Below, piece by piece: positions 12,801 through 23,376 of a DNA stretch of 64,000 nt. The position numbers and the translations under genes are program-made. How positions within the stretch are numbered: the first letter of the stretch is position 1; each line of letters opens with the position of its first letter. This DNA is from Xiphophorus maculatus (Eukaryota; Chordata; Actinopteri; Cyprinodontiformes; Poeciliidae), in the NCBI RefSeq assembly GCF_002775205.1, contig NC_036461.1, forward strand, positions 6,237,015-6,301,014, given 5' to 3'. The notes beneath the pieces were generated by a model. It was not told the origin of the DNA, did no database searches, and saw nothing but the letters and a program-made list of their open reading frames with translations.

Positions 12801-15800
12801 ACATATCCTTCATTTTTAAGATGGCGTAAAGGTTTGATCTCCTCAATAAGCAACAGGACAAACAGCAACTCGTAAGAAACAAGGCTAGATGTTGAGGAGG
12901 CTCAAAGGTAGAGGAATGTGTGCAGTAGGTAAGGCAGGGTTTGTGTGCATATAACATATTATGTACATTTCACATTTTACAGGTTTTTGTACTTCCATTT
13001 GGGTTTCTACTGCTCCTAAAAGCAGACCAAGCACTTAAAAAACAGCTGTTTTCTATAAATACGTTTATGGTTTTAGGTGTCAGGAAAATGTTACAAATCA
13101 CCAGGCACTGCCTCTCACCTAGCAACCCCTGGGAAGCCCAGAGAGTTACCTAGCAACCCAAGCTGAGCGCCAGCATGTTTGGTCAACTGGTTTTAACACT
13201 GTACGCAATGGCTGCTGGAATAGACGGGTGTTTTGTTGTCGACCACTTGCTGCATTCTTGCTGATGGGAAGCTCTACTTCTGCTTTTCAAAGATGTACGG
13301 TTGTTTAATTGCACATCTGTTTGCAGCCATTTTCACGTGCCAGTGCAAAAGTAGGGTTTGGGGAGTCGGGGGGTGAATGGGTCGTGGCCAGCAGCAGCTC
13401 ATTTAAATTTAAAGTGACAAGACGCCTAAAAACATCTCATTCTGAAAGGAGCTCAAGATAGACTGAACTGACCAGACTGAAATCTCATTATCTAAAAATT
13501 ATTTTGTACGAAAAATGCAATGAAGCTGTTTTGTATCGTCCATAGAGAGACGTATCCTAACCTCTTTAAGGGAGCTGGAGTTCTGCTTGGGTTGCTAGGT
13601 AACCGGCTGGGCTTTGCTGGGGTTGCTAGGTAACGGGCAGTGCCTGGTGATTTGACTCATTTTCCTGCCAAAAACGGCAGAGTTTTGTTCTTATGGGCTT
13701 GGGTTGTTTTTAGAAGCAGTCGAAACCTGGGTAGATGTATAAAAACATGCAAAATGTGAATATTTTTGGTCCAAAATGAAGTAAAAACCTTGTGAAGAAT
13801 AATGAAAATGAAACTTTTCTTCTATCCAACAGGCTCCTGGAGGCCACCAAAGATGAAACCGTGGTGAAGAGTCAGGATCTGTTCACTGTGGTGCGGTATG
13901 TGTCGTACAACCCAGTGGGTCGGACCATGGCCTGGGACTGGACCACGTTGAATTGGGACTACCTGGTCAATAGGTCAGTGGGCAACAACAAACTCAGATT
14001 CTTACCCATTTTTATTCAATTAGCATGTTTCAGCCTCCAAAGAACCAAAATCTCTAAACTTAGACTAATTTGTTACTTTAAGGGAGTTCAGTGAGGCTTT
14101 CATGAAAAATAAAAATATTTTTAAAAATGTGCAGTCACCGGACGTCCAGCTCTTTTTGTAGTGTAATAAGCTGTGATAACTTATCAGACTGTAAAGACTG
14201 TTTCATCAGGAGAGAGATAAAGTAGGGAGCTTCCTGTAAACTGTGAAATATTTCCTTCAGGGATGTCAATAAACTTACAGTTTTTGTTTTAATCAAAGGT
14301 GGTTCTTGTCAAAGTCCAGGTCAAATTTAAAGGAGCTTCTGTGCATCTGCTTTCTGTTTTTTATATATTCACGCCTGAAACTGCTGTTTACATACACCAA
14401 AACAAAAAAATAATAATCCATGTTTATTACTGCCTGTAGTTAAATCAGAACAAACTCCTACTGTATTTGCTAAACGCCACAACAATGACAGAAAGAATCT
14501 GTCACAATTATTTATTATTGTTTTCTCAGCTTCTTCAGTATTTGATGGTTTTGTATTCAAACTTGAAGATATTAACAAATAAATTTCTGACATTCTTTCT
14601 CTCTTTATCAGTAAATATAATTTACTTTTTAATCCTAACTGACCTGAAACAAGAGACGTTTGGTCAAACTTAACATCAGAAAAAGAGACCTGTGTATGTA
14701 AACTTCTGGCTTCACCTGTTAAATCTGTTGAATTGTGCAAGGAAGTGAAGACAATGCTAGGAAGGGCGTGCTGCAGTTGCACTTCTTGCTAATGTCTTTA
14801 TTTTTCCGAACGGCTTGGACAGAGACCCATCGTTACCATAGAAACCAAGGGTAACTAAGGATACCTTAAAGGGCCCAACATAATTATGTCCAACAGAATA
14901 CCTGCAGCAAAATATTATCTAAATTAATTAATCCAAGTCACAGTCACATAAAATATATGTAAATATTAAATATATATATATATTTTGCTTTTTATTGAAA
15001 ATTTCTGTCAGGTTTTCTAGTTTCTGGGGTTATTTTCCAAATGTTTTTGTTACAAATTTCACAAATTCAGTAATTGTTGCCACTAAAAAGCATACTAATT
15101 TACTTCTGATAAAGCTTCACACTGTAATGTCACTTAAATGTGATTCCAATACTGTGTGAGGGACATTTAAACAAAAATTATGCTGGAAACAAGTTATAAG
15201 TTTGCAAATATTCAGCTTTTTACATAATATGTTTCAATTTGTTTACTGCAAAAACACAAAATCTTACCAAGTCTAGTTTCTACTGCAAATATCTTTGTAC
15301 ACTTGAAATAAGACAAAACTAACTTGTTTAAGATGTAGGAGCTTGTTTTAAGTCAATAAATCTTTAATATTGATAAAAATTTACTAATTTGTTTTGCATT
15401 TAGTTACGATTTTACACATGCAGGGTTAAAATAAATAAATTTTTTGCTAAATCTTGCAGAGCATTTTTATTTTTGATTATTAAAACTAATTTAAAATGTA
15501 TTTTAGCACAAAAACACCTTGATTAGTTTTTCTTTGCTTCATATTTTTTTAATTAAAGAACCACCACAAACCTATTTTTAAGGTAGTAATCATTTTGTTG
15601 CTGTTGTATATTTATTAATTCATTTTAATATTTAATGTTTTTATGCATTATATTTTGTGGCAAGGCTTTTTTCTGTATTTCCAACTTCTTTTTTTTGTAT
15701 TTTTTATTTTTATTTTTTCTCCTGAGACATTGAACCTAAATGATTTAATGTTCAGATCATTTATTTAATCAAAACTGCATTGGAAAATCGTAAACAGTCC

Positions 15801-16228
15801 TCTGTTGGCGATGCTGATGATTTCTCCGTCACGACAGATACACCATCAACGACAGGAACCTCGGCCGGCTGCCCAATCGGATCACAACCACCTACAACAC
15901 CAAGATGCAGCTGTGGCAGGTCAAAGTTCATCATGTTTTCCTGCTTCTAATCATATTTTAATAAATTTATGATGTTAGAGAAATCATTTTAAGCCTAAAC
16001 TGGTTCTGGATTTATCCCTCTTGTCATTTGATTTCTTTTTGTTCTCCTTTGTTTGTCGTATTTTCCTCTCTGGACCTTCAGATGGAGAATTTCTTCAATC
16101 TGACTAAAGATGCCGGAGCCGGAGAAATGCCCAGGAAGCAGGCGCTGGAGACGGTGAGGAACAACATCGAGTGGATCCAGAAGAACGAGGCCGAGATCGA
16201 AGCGTGGCTAGGGAGCAATGTGCCCTAG
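837..16228 (+). CDS. enpep: Glutamyl aminopeptidase (aminopeptidase A), 3' nineteen exons
   Basis: M1-family zinc ectopeptidase that removes N-terminal acidic residues, classically converting angiotensin II to III at the cell surface. Exons: 837-978, 2827-2961, 3065-3185, 4186-4340, 7646-7759, 7832-7966, 8282-8347, 8441-8506, 9145-9305, 9385-9477, 10822-10958, 11048-11103, 11184-11334, 12237-12310, 12392-12496, 12617-12790, 13833-13973, 15838-15919, 16082-16228. All have AG/GT borders and keep phase, giving 2255 nt (about 750 residues). The human protein is 957 residues, so only the first exon (cytoplasmic tail, signal anchor, N-terminus) should be missing at the left. Catalytic signature is intact: GAMEN at 4215-4229, HELVH at 4323-4337, and the third zinc ligand in NEGF at 7697-7699, 18 residues after HELVH and across an intron. 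Segments such as [19 protein letters not shown] and FDGISYSK match mammalian ENPEP closely, more than ANPEP or ERAP. I see no break in the frame. Introns carry many repeats. Confidence 0.95.
1119..1700. mobile_element. Non-autonomous DNA transposon with imperfect terminal inverted repeats
   Basis: The left end (gctgcattcacactgcagcc, then aattccgatt) is the imperfect reverse complement of the right end (aatcggaatc..., then gactgcagtgtgaacgcagc). About 40 bases pair at each end. The interior includes a cgtatcggatatccgatacg palindrome at 1556-1580. It sits in the first enpep intron of the window and codes for nothing. Confidence 0.7.
4430..6000 (-). mobile_element. Decayed LINE (L2/Rex1-like reverse-transcriptase part), antisense, with an inserted repeat
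   Basis: The minus strand at 5095-5325 encodes a piece typical of the C-terminal half of fish jockey-superfamily reverse transcriptase: an [13 protein letters not shown] block and [14 protein letters not shown]. Then 4789-5043 continues with [19 protein letters not shown] and the [12 protein letters not shown] block. A short duplicated piece (tgtctttatgtgactctgaaggtt, at about 5018 and 5071) separates the two. At about 5440-5790 a different repeat of uncertain class interrupts the LINE, which resumes near 5830 (tccagagagtccagtcac). All of it lies in one enpep intron and is inactive. Confidence 0.65.
6950..7065. repeat. Dispersed repeat, also present at 8715-8975
   Basis: The blocks ggcagcagtgtcat, ctgccacctacaggtgg and ttgcaataaa occur here and again at 8725-8850 in another enpep intron. 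The second copy ends in a 'ggcccccaagccttgagttt' tail common at the ends of fish repeats. Family not identified. Confidence 0.55.
7120..7550. mobile_element. MITE, same family as the one at 53270-53800
   Basis: It shares with the later copy aaacaaccaatcaga, aggcgggtcttaacac (or agcg), gattgacagcgctaa, ctctgattggttgtttt and aatatgtaaaaaacata, in the same order. The outer parts are roughly inverted repeats of each other. Located immediately before the zinc-ligand exon of enpep. Confidence 0.65.
8690..8975. repeat. Dispersed repeat, second copy of the 6950 family
   Basis: It shares ggcagcagtgtcatt, cactgccacctgcaggtgg and cttgcaataaactgac with 6950-7065, and extends into a 'ggccac...ggcccccaagccttgagtttgac' end. 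Non-coding; intron of enpep. Confidence 0.5.
9640..9989 (+). mobile_element. Dispersed repeat carrying X-box-like palindromes, copy 1
   Basis: Same family as 12950-13470, 13535-13790 (inverted), 21500-21780 and 21925-22125 (inverted) and 62640-63250. Shared landmarks are atttttgtatttccatttgggtt, a 'ggcactgcccgttacctagc' block, and tttaaagtgacaag followed by attctgaaaggag. Two exact GTTACCTAGCAAC motifs lie at 9826-9838 and 9857-9869. No coding capacity. Confidence 0.75.
9990..10704. mobile_element. Non-autonomous DNA transposon with perfect 21-bp terminal inverted repeats
   Basis: The element begins ctacactgtaaaacatttga and ends with its exact reverse complement (tcaaatgttttacagtgtag). The 21 terminal bases pair without a mismatch over a 715-bp span. 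If the outer TA is the target duplication, the true repeat starts CACTGTAAAAC and the element is Tc1/mariner-like; no longer target duplication is visible. It abuts the X-box repeat on the left. The 63-codon open frame inside matches no family I know. Confidence 0.8.
12950..13470 (+). mobile_element. X-box repeat, copy 2
   Basis: The forward copy contains ggtttttgtacttccatttg, tcacctagcaacccc, an exact GTTACCTAGCAAC at 13145-13157, ttcaaagatgtacggttg and the tttaaagtgacaagacgcc end. It is followed within about 70 bases by an inverted partial copy, so transcripts of this enpep intron could fold back. Confidence 0.75.
13535..13790 (-). mobile_element. X-box repeat, copy 3 (inverted)
   Basis: Reverse-oriented partial copy with exact GTTGCTAGGTAAC motifs at 13591-13603 and 13622-13634, ending near the tagaagcagt...aaacctgggtaga block about 45 bases before the next enpep exon. 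Confidence 0.75.
15244..15410. mobile_element. Half copy of the CACTGCAAAAA-family MITE
   Basis: tactgcaaaaacacaaaatc, tagtttctactgcaaatatc and aggagcttgttttaagtc match the left half of the copies at 22641 and 27304. The right half is absent. Intronic in enpep. Confidence 0.6.
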
Positions 16229-16420
16229 AACCAGAACCAGAACCCAGTCCACTGAAGCTTAGAAAATTTACCCCCGGTGGAACAAAGACAGTAGTTTTTG
16301 ATTCTGCACTCAGAAAATTGTGAGAATATTCATTACATGCCCTTATTTATAATTATGATTTTAAAATATCCTGTTAGAATGTGTATTTGTAATCAGAATC
16401 ACTTCAGGAACATGGAGCTT

Positions 16421-16426
16421 AATAAA
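16421..16426 (+). terminator. Polyadenylation signal of enpep
   Basis: AATAAA lies 193 bases after the enpep stop codon, in AT-rich sequence, with no competing gene. It probably defines a 3' UTR of about 200 bases. Confidence 0.7.
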
Positions 16427-16430
16427 AAAT

Positions 16431-18070
16431 ATTTTTATTAATAATCACTTTGTCTTGTAAGTTATTCAAAGTGTTAGTTTCTCCTCGTCTGTGCCAAACG
16501 AAGCTAAAGATTCATTTTTCTCCTGATTGAGTTGAAGGAAATTCTCTCCCGTTCATGACTAAAAATATAATAATATATAATATAATATAATAAATAAAAT
16601 ATGGTAATATATCAGCAGATACGTGTCATAATCAGCATTTCAATGAAAATTTACTTTTCAGTTGCTGTACTGCAGATTGAAAAGTGTGGGACTTAAAGGG
16701 ATGCCATACATTCAAATGAACTATTTCCTGTATTTACAAAACATGTAATATTGTAAATGAGTTGAACTACTTAAGTACAACATGAATGATCTGTGATGTT
16801 TTAGTCACCACATCATGATTGTTTTCTGCCAACTATTTATATTAAATTTCAAACAGGCCTGGTGGTTTTAGGGCATTAATAAAAACACACAATATTAGTC
16901 TAAAATCAAAGTAGATGTCAAGAAATTCTGTCTCCATTATGATGAGACACTTGTGTTGGAATGATTTCTGGAACTGAGTTTTTTGCTTTTATGGCAGAAT
17001 TTGTCACTGCTTTTCTTTTATTTGGGACTAGACCTGTTGTACTAACAGTTATTCTCTGTTTTGTTACAACTCAGTATTTGGATAAAAGTTTAGTTCTGTT
17101 GTGGAAGAAAACACTCTGCGAACATCTTGCTTTATAAACTCTGCATTTAGATTTAGAAGCTGTAATCTGAAACTCCAATGACAGTCTCTCTTTCAATGTG
17201 AACGTCATAATCAGTCTTTCTCAAATTGTGGTCCTCTGACTCACTCATGTAGTGAGTTCAAAGTGCGACATTACAGTTAGCTTACCAATTGATTGTGTTT
17301 AAAAATAATATTGGATAAAAACCCATTCTTAATACCCCTTTCTGGTGGAAAGTTTCTCAGTGTGAGTTGCAGAACTTTCGTTTTTACATGACATGCTGCA
17401 GGTTTGCAGATCTGGGTCTGAGGCGGTGAACAGCGCTGCGCCCCACGCTGACTAACTGCATTTTAACACCTAAAATAAAATTATTTATGCTGGACTATCT
17501 ACTGGCTGAAAAAATATTTTTGTTTTTGCCAAAGTAACTAAAATTATGTTTTTCTTTTAATATGCTTCTCAATTATAGATAGCCCTAAAACTTTATTAGC
17601 GCACACAAGTTAGGTAAAGAGCTTTTTGTTTTCCACGTTTCCTGTCATTAGATTTCAGAAACTGTAAATAACTCAAAAAGACTTGTTCACGGTTTTACTG
17701 TCGCCAGTCACATTTACAAAACACGGCCACATTTCATATCAGGAGGAACAAAGACAATGAGTTAAGAGACAAATCTTTTTTGTTTCAGGTTGTAAATATT
17801 AAGGTGTATTTTTGCGAGGGAAATTTTAAGTTAGGTGGTCTGTGAGTGTTTGTTAAATGGAGTTAGTGGTTCTCAGCCTAAAAAGGTTTAAGAAGCACTG
17901 CTCTAGATAGTTCTTCTTTAGCTCCAAAGATAACTTAAGTTTTGACACTGATAACGCTCCGTAAAGAACTGTTTCGATCTGAATACTTGATTTTAAATTT
18001 GTGGTTAGACTGGAACTTTCTTACTTTACTTTCTGATCTCTGTTTTAATCTCTAGGAAAAGTGAAAGATG
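16431..18070. other. Intergenic stretch between converging enpep and lrit3
   Basis: There is no gene in this stretch. It is AT-rich and contains a hAT-like repeat at about 17212-17903 (begins cagtctttctcaaattgtgg, ends ggtttaagaagcactgctct, like the TIRs of Charlie-type elements). The two flanking genes are transcribed toward each other. Confidence 0.6.
17212..17903. mobile_element. hAT-like non-autonomous element
   Basis: The ends cagtctttctcaaattgtgg and tttaagaagcactgctct resemble hAT termini (CAG...CTG with a TTCTCAA block and its degenerate complement). I could not find a clean 8-bp target duplication. Confidence 0.45.
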
Positions 18071-18095
18071 ACACACTTCAGTTTCTGTATCACAT

Positions 18096-18101
18096 TTTAT
18101 T
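18096..18101 (-). terminator. Polyadenylation signal of lrit3-like gene
   Basis: AATAAA on the minus strand about 210 bases after the stop codon. It supports the short open frame as the real end of a transcript rather than a sequence cut. Confidence 0.55.
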
Positions 18102-18308
18102 TTATAAATAAGTGGCATCCACAGCTGTGCAGAACTTTGTAAAGAGCTCTGAAAGCTGAAACTACTGATTTGTTTAAGGAAAACGTTTGATTTGATCTCG
18201 GCGTTGACTGGAACTTCTTGAATTCGCTGATTCCTAGTGATTCGCATTTAGGTGTTGCTTCTCGGAGAACATTTGTAGAGTTGTTAGAGGGTCTTTGTTT
18301 ATAAGGTT

Positions 18309-21300
18309 TTAAACTTCCTGTGTGTTGTTCTGTAAAGATGGCGGGGCATTTGTAATTTTCGGACTCTCCCTTCCCTTGATGCTGCTGGTGGAAGGAGTTC
18401 GGGGCGGCTTTCTTTCTTTTGTTGACGATTTGGACAACATTTTTTGTGCTTTTTTCTTTGGGACACGAGACAGTCTTGTGATGCCCATAACCTTGAGTTT
18501 GATTGGAGCTTCAGATATTCCAGCCATGTTTCGTGCCTGGCAGCGATATTCCCCAGCATCCTTGTATGACAGGCCATTGAGGCTGATTATAGACCAGCGA
18601 ACACCGACACGAGGAGATTCCTGCATAACTGAAACACATGGCGGAGAGTTTGAGATGCACACTGCAAAAACACAAAATATTACAAAGTATCTTTGGTTTA
18701 GTTTCTAGTGCAAGTATCTTAATACACTTGAAATAAGATAAAACTAGCTTACAATTAATTTACAATTAACTTTTCAGCAAGATATAAGAACTTGTTTTAA
18801 GTCAATACTTTCTTAATGTTGATTTTAAAAAAAAGTAATAGGAATGCACAGCTTCACTTTTTCACTTTTGATACCGATACAGATATCTGAGGTTTAGTAT
18901 CGGCAGATACGGATACAATACAGAAAAGCAGTTCTATGCTCACTGAAAATGTTTCTTTTTCTACACACAGACATAAATGTACTGAATTTAAAAATCTAAT
19001 ACACACGTAAATACACCAAAACACCAAGTTTGGTCAAACATGTAAAAACAAAGCAACTTTCATTTGTTCAGCCGGTGCAATTAGGAGTATAACAGCCAAT
19101 GTAAAATATATAAGAAAGAAACTGACAAAAACAATGTTTGAGAAAGTTCAATTAAGAATTTTAAGTACAATGTAAAATAAATAAAGCATGATGTCGCGCA
19201 GATGGATTGGTCACATTGTCAATATTCACAAATTTTTTGTAAATATTGGGAACAATACAGATATTAATATCAGATTGGTGCTTTTCTAGTTATAACCTCG
19301 GTAATCTGCCCCTGGAGGGAGACATTTTTCCCATATTATAAATTATAATCAGAGCTTAGTTTAGTGTTTTCTACTTTCAGATTATTTTACTTATAGAAAC
19401 AATATGTCGATATAAGTGAAATAATTTGTTGTGGAACCTATGCTTTTTTGTTCATAGTTTTGTCTTATTTCAAGTGTACAGAGATATTCACCCCAGAAAT
19501 TAGAACAAAAATACTGGTTAAAATTTAGTGCTATTTTTACTGATATTGGTAAAGAGTTGAGTGTAAACTAAAGACTGGTACAATGCACAAACTGTAGCAC
19601 AGACTCAAGAGAAAAAAATATTTATGCTTCAAACAAGAGACAACTTACAGCTCTCCAAAATCTTGGGAAGTTGTTCAGTGTTCTGCAGGAGGTCTTGTTT
19701 ACAACAACCTGTTTGGGAAAATCAGATCTTTATATTCAGTCACTCAGATGTTTGTGGCATCACTTCAGTGCCAAATGTAGCCCCGCTTTGCTTACCAGGG
19801 TAAGCCGAGGTTTTAATCCAGGTCAGCGTCGGTGTCGGGTAACCGCTAGCATCACATCTGAGAATGACGTTACTGCCCAGCGGAGAGCTGACCCTGGTGG
19901 CTGCCGGCTGGACGGAGGGCCGCATACAGCGAGAGAGCTCAGCTTGTGTCAGCATCAACCCGGACTGACCCACAGACCTTCTGCACATCAGCAGCTGATC
20001 CATCAGAACCACCGGGCTCCCCAGGGACATGGACAATGATGTCAGCATGGAAATCTGGCAGTCACACAGCCAGGGGTTGTCATGCAGACCTGAGTGAGAA
20101 GCAAAGTTTGACCCGTATTGCTCAAAGGAGTGCACAAAAAGCTGAATGTGAAATCTGTTGCCATCACATGCAATCCACTGGATTCTCATCTCCCTTCACT
20201 GCGCCCTCTGGGATTTCTCCTATTGACTTGAATTCCCTTCGATAGAATTTAAACCAGGTCAATGAGTAGGCAGAGGAAGTTGTGAGTGATGACCATGATT
20301 TTATGCACTGCTTTAGAAATGTAGTCTGTCTGTAGTTTTAACAATGGCAGTGGAGGAAGTGAACTAAACCATTCAGTCCATCTTGGCCACTCTTCCAAAT
20401 ATAGCAGCCATCTTGTTCGGCTCAGCACATCTCTCCTTGAAATAGTTGCATTTCCACTGATCTAAAAATTGCACAAATTGGAATTATGAAACTGCGACAG
20501 ACTGGCGACCTGTCCAGGGTGAACCCGCCTCTCGCCCGGGACGTTAGCTGGAGATCGGCACCGGCGCCTCCTGACCCCATTAGGGGCAAGGGTGTAAGAA
20601 GATGGATGGAATTATGAAACAAAATTTGGTTAATGAAAACATGCCAGTTTCGAAAAAACTCAAATTCTTCCGATAAAAAGTTTTGCGCTAGGATGAAGTG
20701 GTTTTTCCAGCTGTTTTGAAATTACTGAATTTCTTCAAACTGCAACAGCAACACTTTTTTCACATCACACGAGTTGTGCGATCAACAACTGTTGCTATAG
20801 GTGGAAAAGACAGAAAATAACAGGAAGTGGCAGGAGGATGATGGAGCAGCATGGTTTTTTACAAACTGTGATTTTAATTGCACTCCTTATTTAATGGAAA
20901 TACTGCAATTGCGAAATAATGTTTTTTTCGACATTAGTGGAATAGCAATAAAGTTTTCACACATTTGTAATAGAAATGCAGCCAGCAGGCGATTGTTGTT
21001 TACAGTAAAGTTCATTTCTAGTAATCTTCTTAGCATCAAACTGGCATATTACATTTGTCTCAAGCTCTGGCAATTGCTTAAAAAGCTTAAACTTCAGCAG
21101 AGTCCACGCCTCCAGCAAGCAATCGTTTCTTATTCGCCGAGTGTCCAGTCCCTCTGTAGCGAAGCAAACAAGGCTACTGGACACCTAATGTGGTGCATCT
21201 TTGTCTGGTGTGATGAGTTATCAACAGATTCTTCAGGACTGCAGTGTCCTTCTATACTTGCCTAAGATCTTTCTTTGAATTGGTCCTTCCTGCAGTTCTG

Positions 21301-23376
21301 GAAGAGGAAACCAGAGATCCAAGAGCTCAGCAGGTAATATAGTCAACCTGGGGAAAGGAGAGCATCAATGAACAGGTGAGACATACCTCTAAAAATGACC
21401 TGTTATGCTTCATTGAACAGGTTAGGATACGTCTATGTATATATAAAACATGTTCATCACATTTTTTCCCCCCACAAAATCATTATTACATAATGAGATT
21501 GTAGTCTTTCCATCATTCCTTTCAGAATGAGCTGTTTTAGGGCCTCTGTCACTTTAAATTCAAATAAGTTTTCTGCTTGGGTTGCTAGGTAACTGGCTGG
21601 AGTTTGCTGGGGTTGCTAGGTAACAGGGTACTGCCTGCTGATTTGCTACACTCAGGAGATTTTTGAAACGACTCATTTTCTAGACAACAAACAACAAAAC
21701 TTATTACTAAAAACGCCTGGATGTTTTTTTAAGCACTTCTATTTTTTAGAAGCAGTAGAAACCCAAATAAAAGTACAAAAACCTGCAAAAAAAAAAAGAG
21801 AGTAAATAAAATTTTATTTCTATAGCGCCTTTCACGGACATATAGATCACAAAGTGCTTCACAAAGGCAAAACAAGTAAAAGAAAGAACACGTAAAGCCA
21901 GCTGACCAAATGTGTTAAAGCAACTTCGGTTGCTAGGTGACAGGCTGGGCTCCACTGGGGTTGCTAGGTAACGGGTTGAACTTTCCTAGGACTACTGAGG
22001 GCGTCGCCTGGTGGTGTAAGTTTTTGAGACGGCTAATTTTCCAGACACCAAAAACATTAACTTTTTTAAGCACTTGGACTCTTGTTAGAAGCCCAAATTG
22101 AAGTATAAAAACGGACAAAAGCCTCGTATGCTGCACACCACCTGTTGCTGGACAGATCTAGGTAGGTGATGTTGGGGAGGAAGAGGGCAGCGTGAGCTGG
22201 AAGGCTGGACAGGCGGTTGTTGTGGAGCCCCAGCGTCTGGAGGCGGGGCATGTCTCGGAGCCCCTCCCAGGGGAAGGCGGTCAGCAGGTTCCCGTCCAGG
22301 CGCAGCTCCCGTAGCGCCTTCAGGTTGACAAAGCTGCTCGGGTGGACGGATGTTATGGAGTTGTAGGTCAACCATAAGAAGCGTAGCTCCGATAGGTTGT
22401 AGAAAGCTGCTCGGGGAACCCTGGAGATCGAGGTCTTCTCCAGGCGAAGTTTGACCGAGTCGGCTGGAAGGTTCACAGGAAGTGCTGACATCCCGGAGTC
22501 GCTGCACTGGACCGACCTGCCAAACACAGTCATAAAGTTAAGATTTAACTTTATCTTGTAGAGAAACAAACAATAAAGCAATAAAGTCATCACTCACTAG
22601 GGGAATGGATGGTGCAACAATGATGTTTGGAGTTACTGTACACTGCAAAAACACATAATCTTACCAAATATTTTGTTCTAGTTTCTACTGCAAATATCTT
22701 AACACATTTGAAATCAGAGAAAACTAACTCACAAATAACTGTCAGCAAGATGTAAAAGCTTCATTTAAGTCAATAATTCCCTAATATTAATGAAATAGTA
22801 CTAGTTCTATTGGCAGATAAATTAACTTAAAACACTGGAAAAATGTCTTGTTATAAATTAAATAATCTGCCAATGGAACTAGAACATTTTAATCAATATT
22901 AATGAATTATTGACTTAAATCAAGCCTCTATATCTTGGAAACAAGGTATTTATAATCTAGTTTTGTGTTATTTCAAGTGTACTAAGATATGTGCACTATA
23001 AACGCGGCAGAAATACTTGGTAAGATTTGATGTTTTTGCAGTGCATGCAGCTCTGAAATCAATTGAAAGGAAAAAAACATAACACTTGAAACTTATAAGA
23101 TAATCACAGAAACACACATGGAAAAGATCATAACAAAAATCTGAAACTTTACAGTTTTCTGAAACCTTCTCTTCACAGCAAATGTCTCAGTATTTATTAA
23201 ATATACGGTAATATTACATGGAGAAAGCAGAACCAGTCAGCTGCACACAGAACCATAAAGATTATTAAAAAACCCAACCTGGGCTCGGTCAGTCCACTGC
23301 TGCAGACACAGAGAGCAGGGCAGGAACGGGTCATCACAGCCGACTGCAGGATGTGAAGAAGAACCAGCAGGAACAT
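18309..23376 (-). CDS. lrit3: Leucine-rich repeat, Ig-like protein, LRIT3-like, lacking the usual C-terminal half
   Basis: Five exons in transcript order: 23376-23279, 22516-22142, 21347-21262, 20089-19796, 18628-18309. All phases join, giving 1173 nt (390 residues). In mammals LRIT3 is a photoreceptor adhesion protein needed to place TRPM1 in ON-bipolar cells. Exon 1 gives a signal peptide (MFLLVLLHILQSAV) and the cysteine cap RSCPALCVC. Exon 2 holds the leucine-rich repeats (LRLEKTSISRVP..., LRELRLDGNLLTAFPW). Exon 3 carries LTILPAELLDLW. Exon 4 has the LRR C-cap (DNPWLCDCQ) and first half of the Ig domain (SNVILRCDASGYPTPTLTW). Exon 5 has the second half (RWSIISL, DAGEYRCQARN). After the Ig domain comes a basic Ser/Lys/Pro tail and a stop. 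Human LRIT3 (679 residues) continues with FN3 and a membrane segment, which I do not see. Exon 3 ends in a GC donor. Synteny with enpep supports LRIT3 over LRIT1/2. Confidence 0.85.
18661..19545. mobile_element. CACTGCAAAAA-family MITE interrupted by another element
   Basis: The left half (cactgcaaaaacacaaaata ... cttgttttaagtcaat) runs to about 18835. The right half (agattattttacttatagaa ... gtcttatttcaagtgtacag) resumes at about 19325. Between them is a different repeat with the gataccgatacagatatct / gtatcggcagatacggatac motif. It lies in the last lrit3 intron. Confidence 0.6.
20440..20955. mobile_element. Palindromic non-autonomous element hosting a LINE tail
   Basis: The outer ends read gcatttccactgat and attagtggaatagc, an imperfect inverted pair, with aaattgcacaaattgg-type and caattgcgaaataatg-type blocks inside. 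The LINE tail at 20493-20607 is inserted in it. It lies in an lrit3 intron. Confidence 0.45.
20493..20607 (+). mobile_element. 5'-truncated RTE-like LINE tail with 13-bp target duplication
   Basis: The block gactggcgacctgtccaggg ... ttagctggagatcggcacc ... aagaagatggat is a very common fish LINE 3' end. It is flanked by the exact duplication ggaattatgaaac at 20480-20492 and 20608-20620. The host reads as one uninterrupted sequence when one copy is ignored. Confidence 0.75.
21500..21780 (-). mobile_element. X-box repeat, copy 4 (inverted)
   Basis: Reverse-oriented copy with exact GTTGCTAGGTAAC at 21581-21593 and 21612-21624, tcagaatgagctgttttagg at the start and cagtagaaacccaaataaaa at the end. 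lrit3 intron 2. Confidence 0.75.
21795..21905. repeat. Retroposon tail fragment between two X-box repeats
   Basis: taaataaaattttatttcta tagcgcctttcac ... acaaagtgcttcacaaagg is a widely seen fish retroposon 3' tail motif. It separates copies 4 and 5 of the X-box repeat and may have inserted into one of them. Confidence 0.5.
21925..22125 (-). mobile_element. X-box repeat, copy 5 (inverted, partial)
   Basis: Near-exact GTTGCTAGGTGAC at 21929-21941 and exact GTTGCTAGGTAAC at 21960-21972. It ends about 20 bases from the donor of lrit3 exon 2. Confidence 0.7.
22641..23043. mobile_element. Complete CACTGCAAAAA-family palindromic MITE
   Basis: It starts cactgcaaaaacacataatc and ends gatttgatgtttttgcagtg. 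The whole element is nearly self-complementary, with ctagttctattggcagata and taatctgccaatggaactag forming the centre. A TA precedes it and CA follows, so the target duplication is unclear. First lrit3 intron. Confidence 0.8.

Noticed and set aside
20957-21184. LLEAWTLL on the minus strand as a missing lrit3 exon
   Set aside because: The phase and splice sites do not fit; the exon at 21347-21262 fits both and carries the expected LTILPAELLDLW motif.
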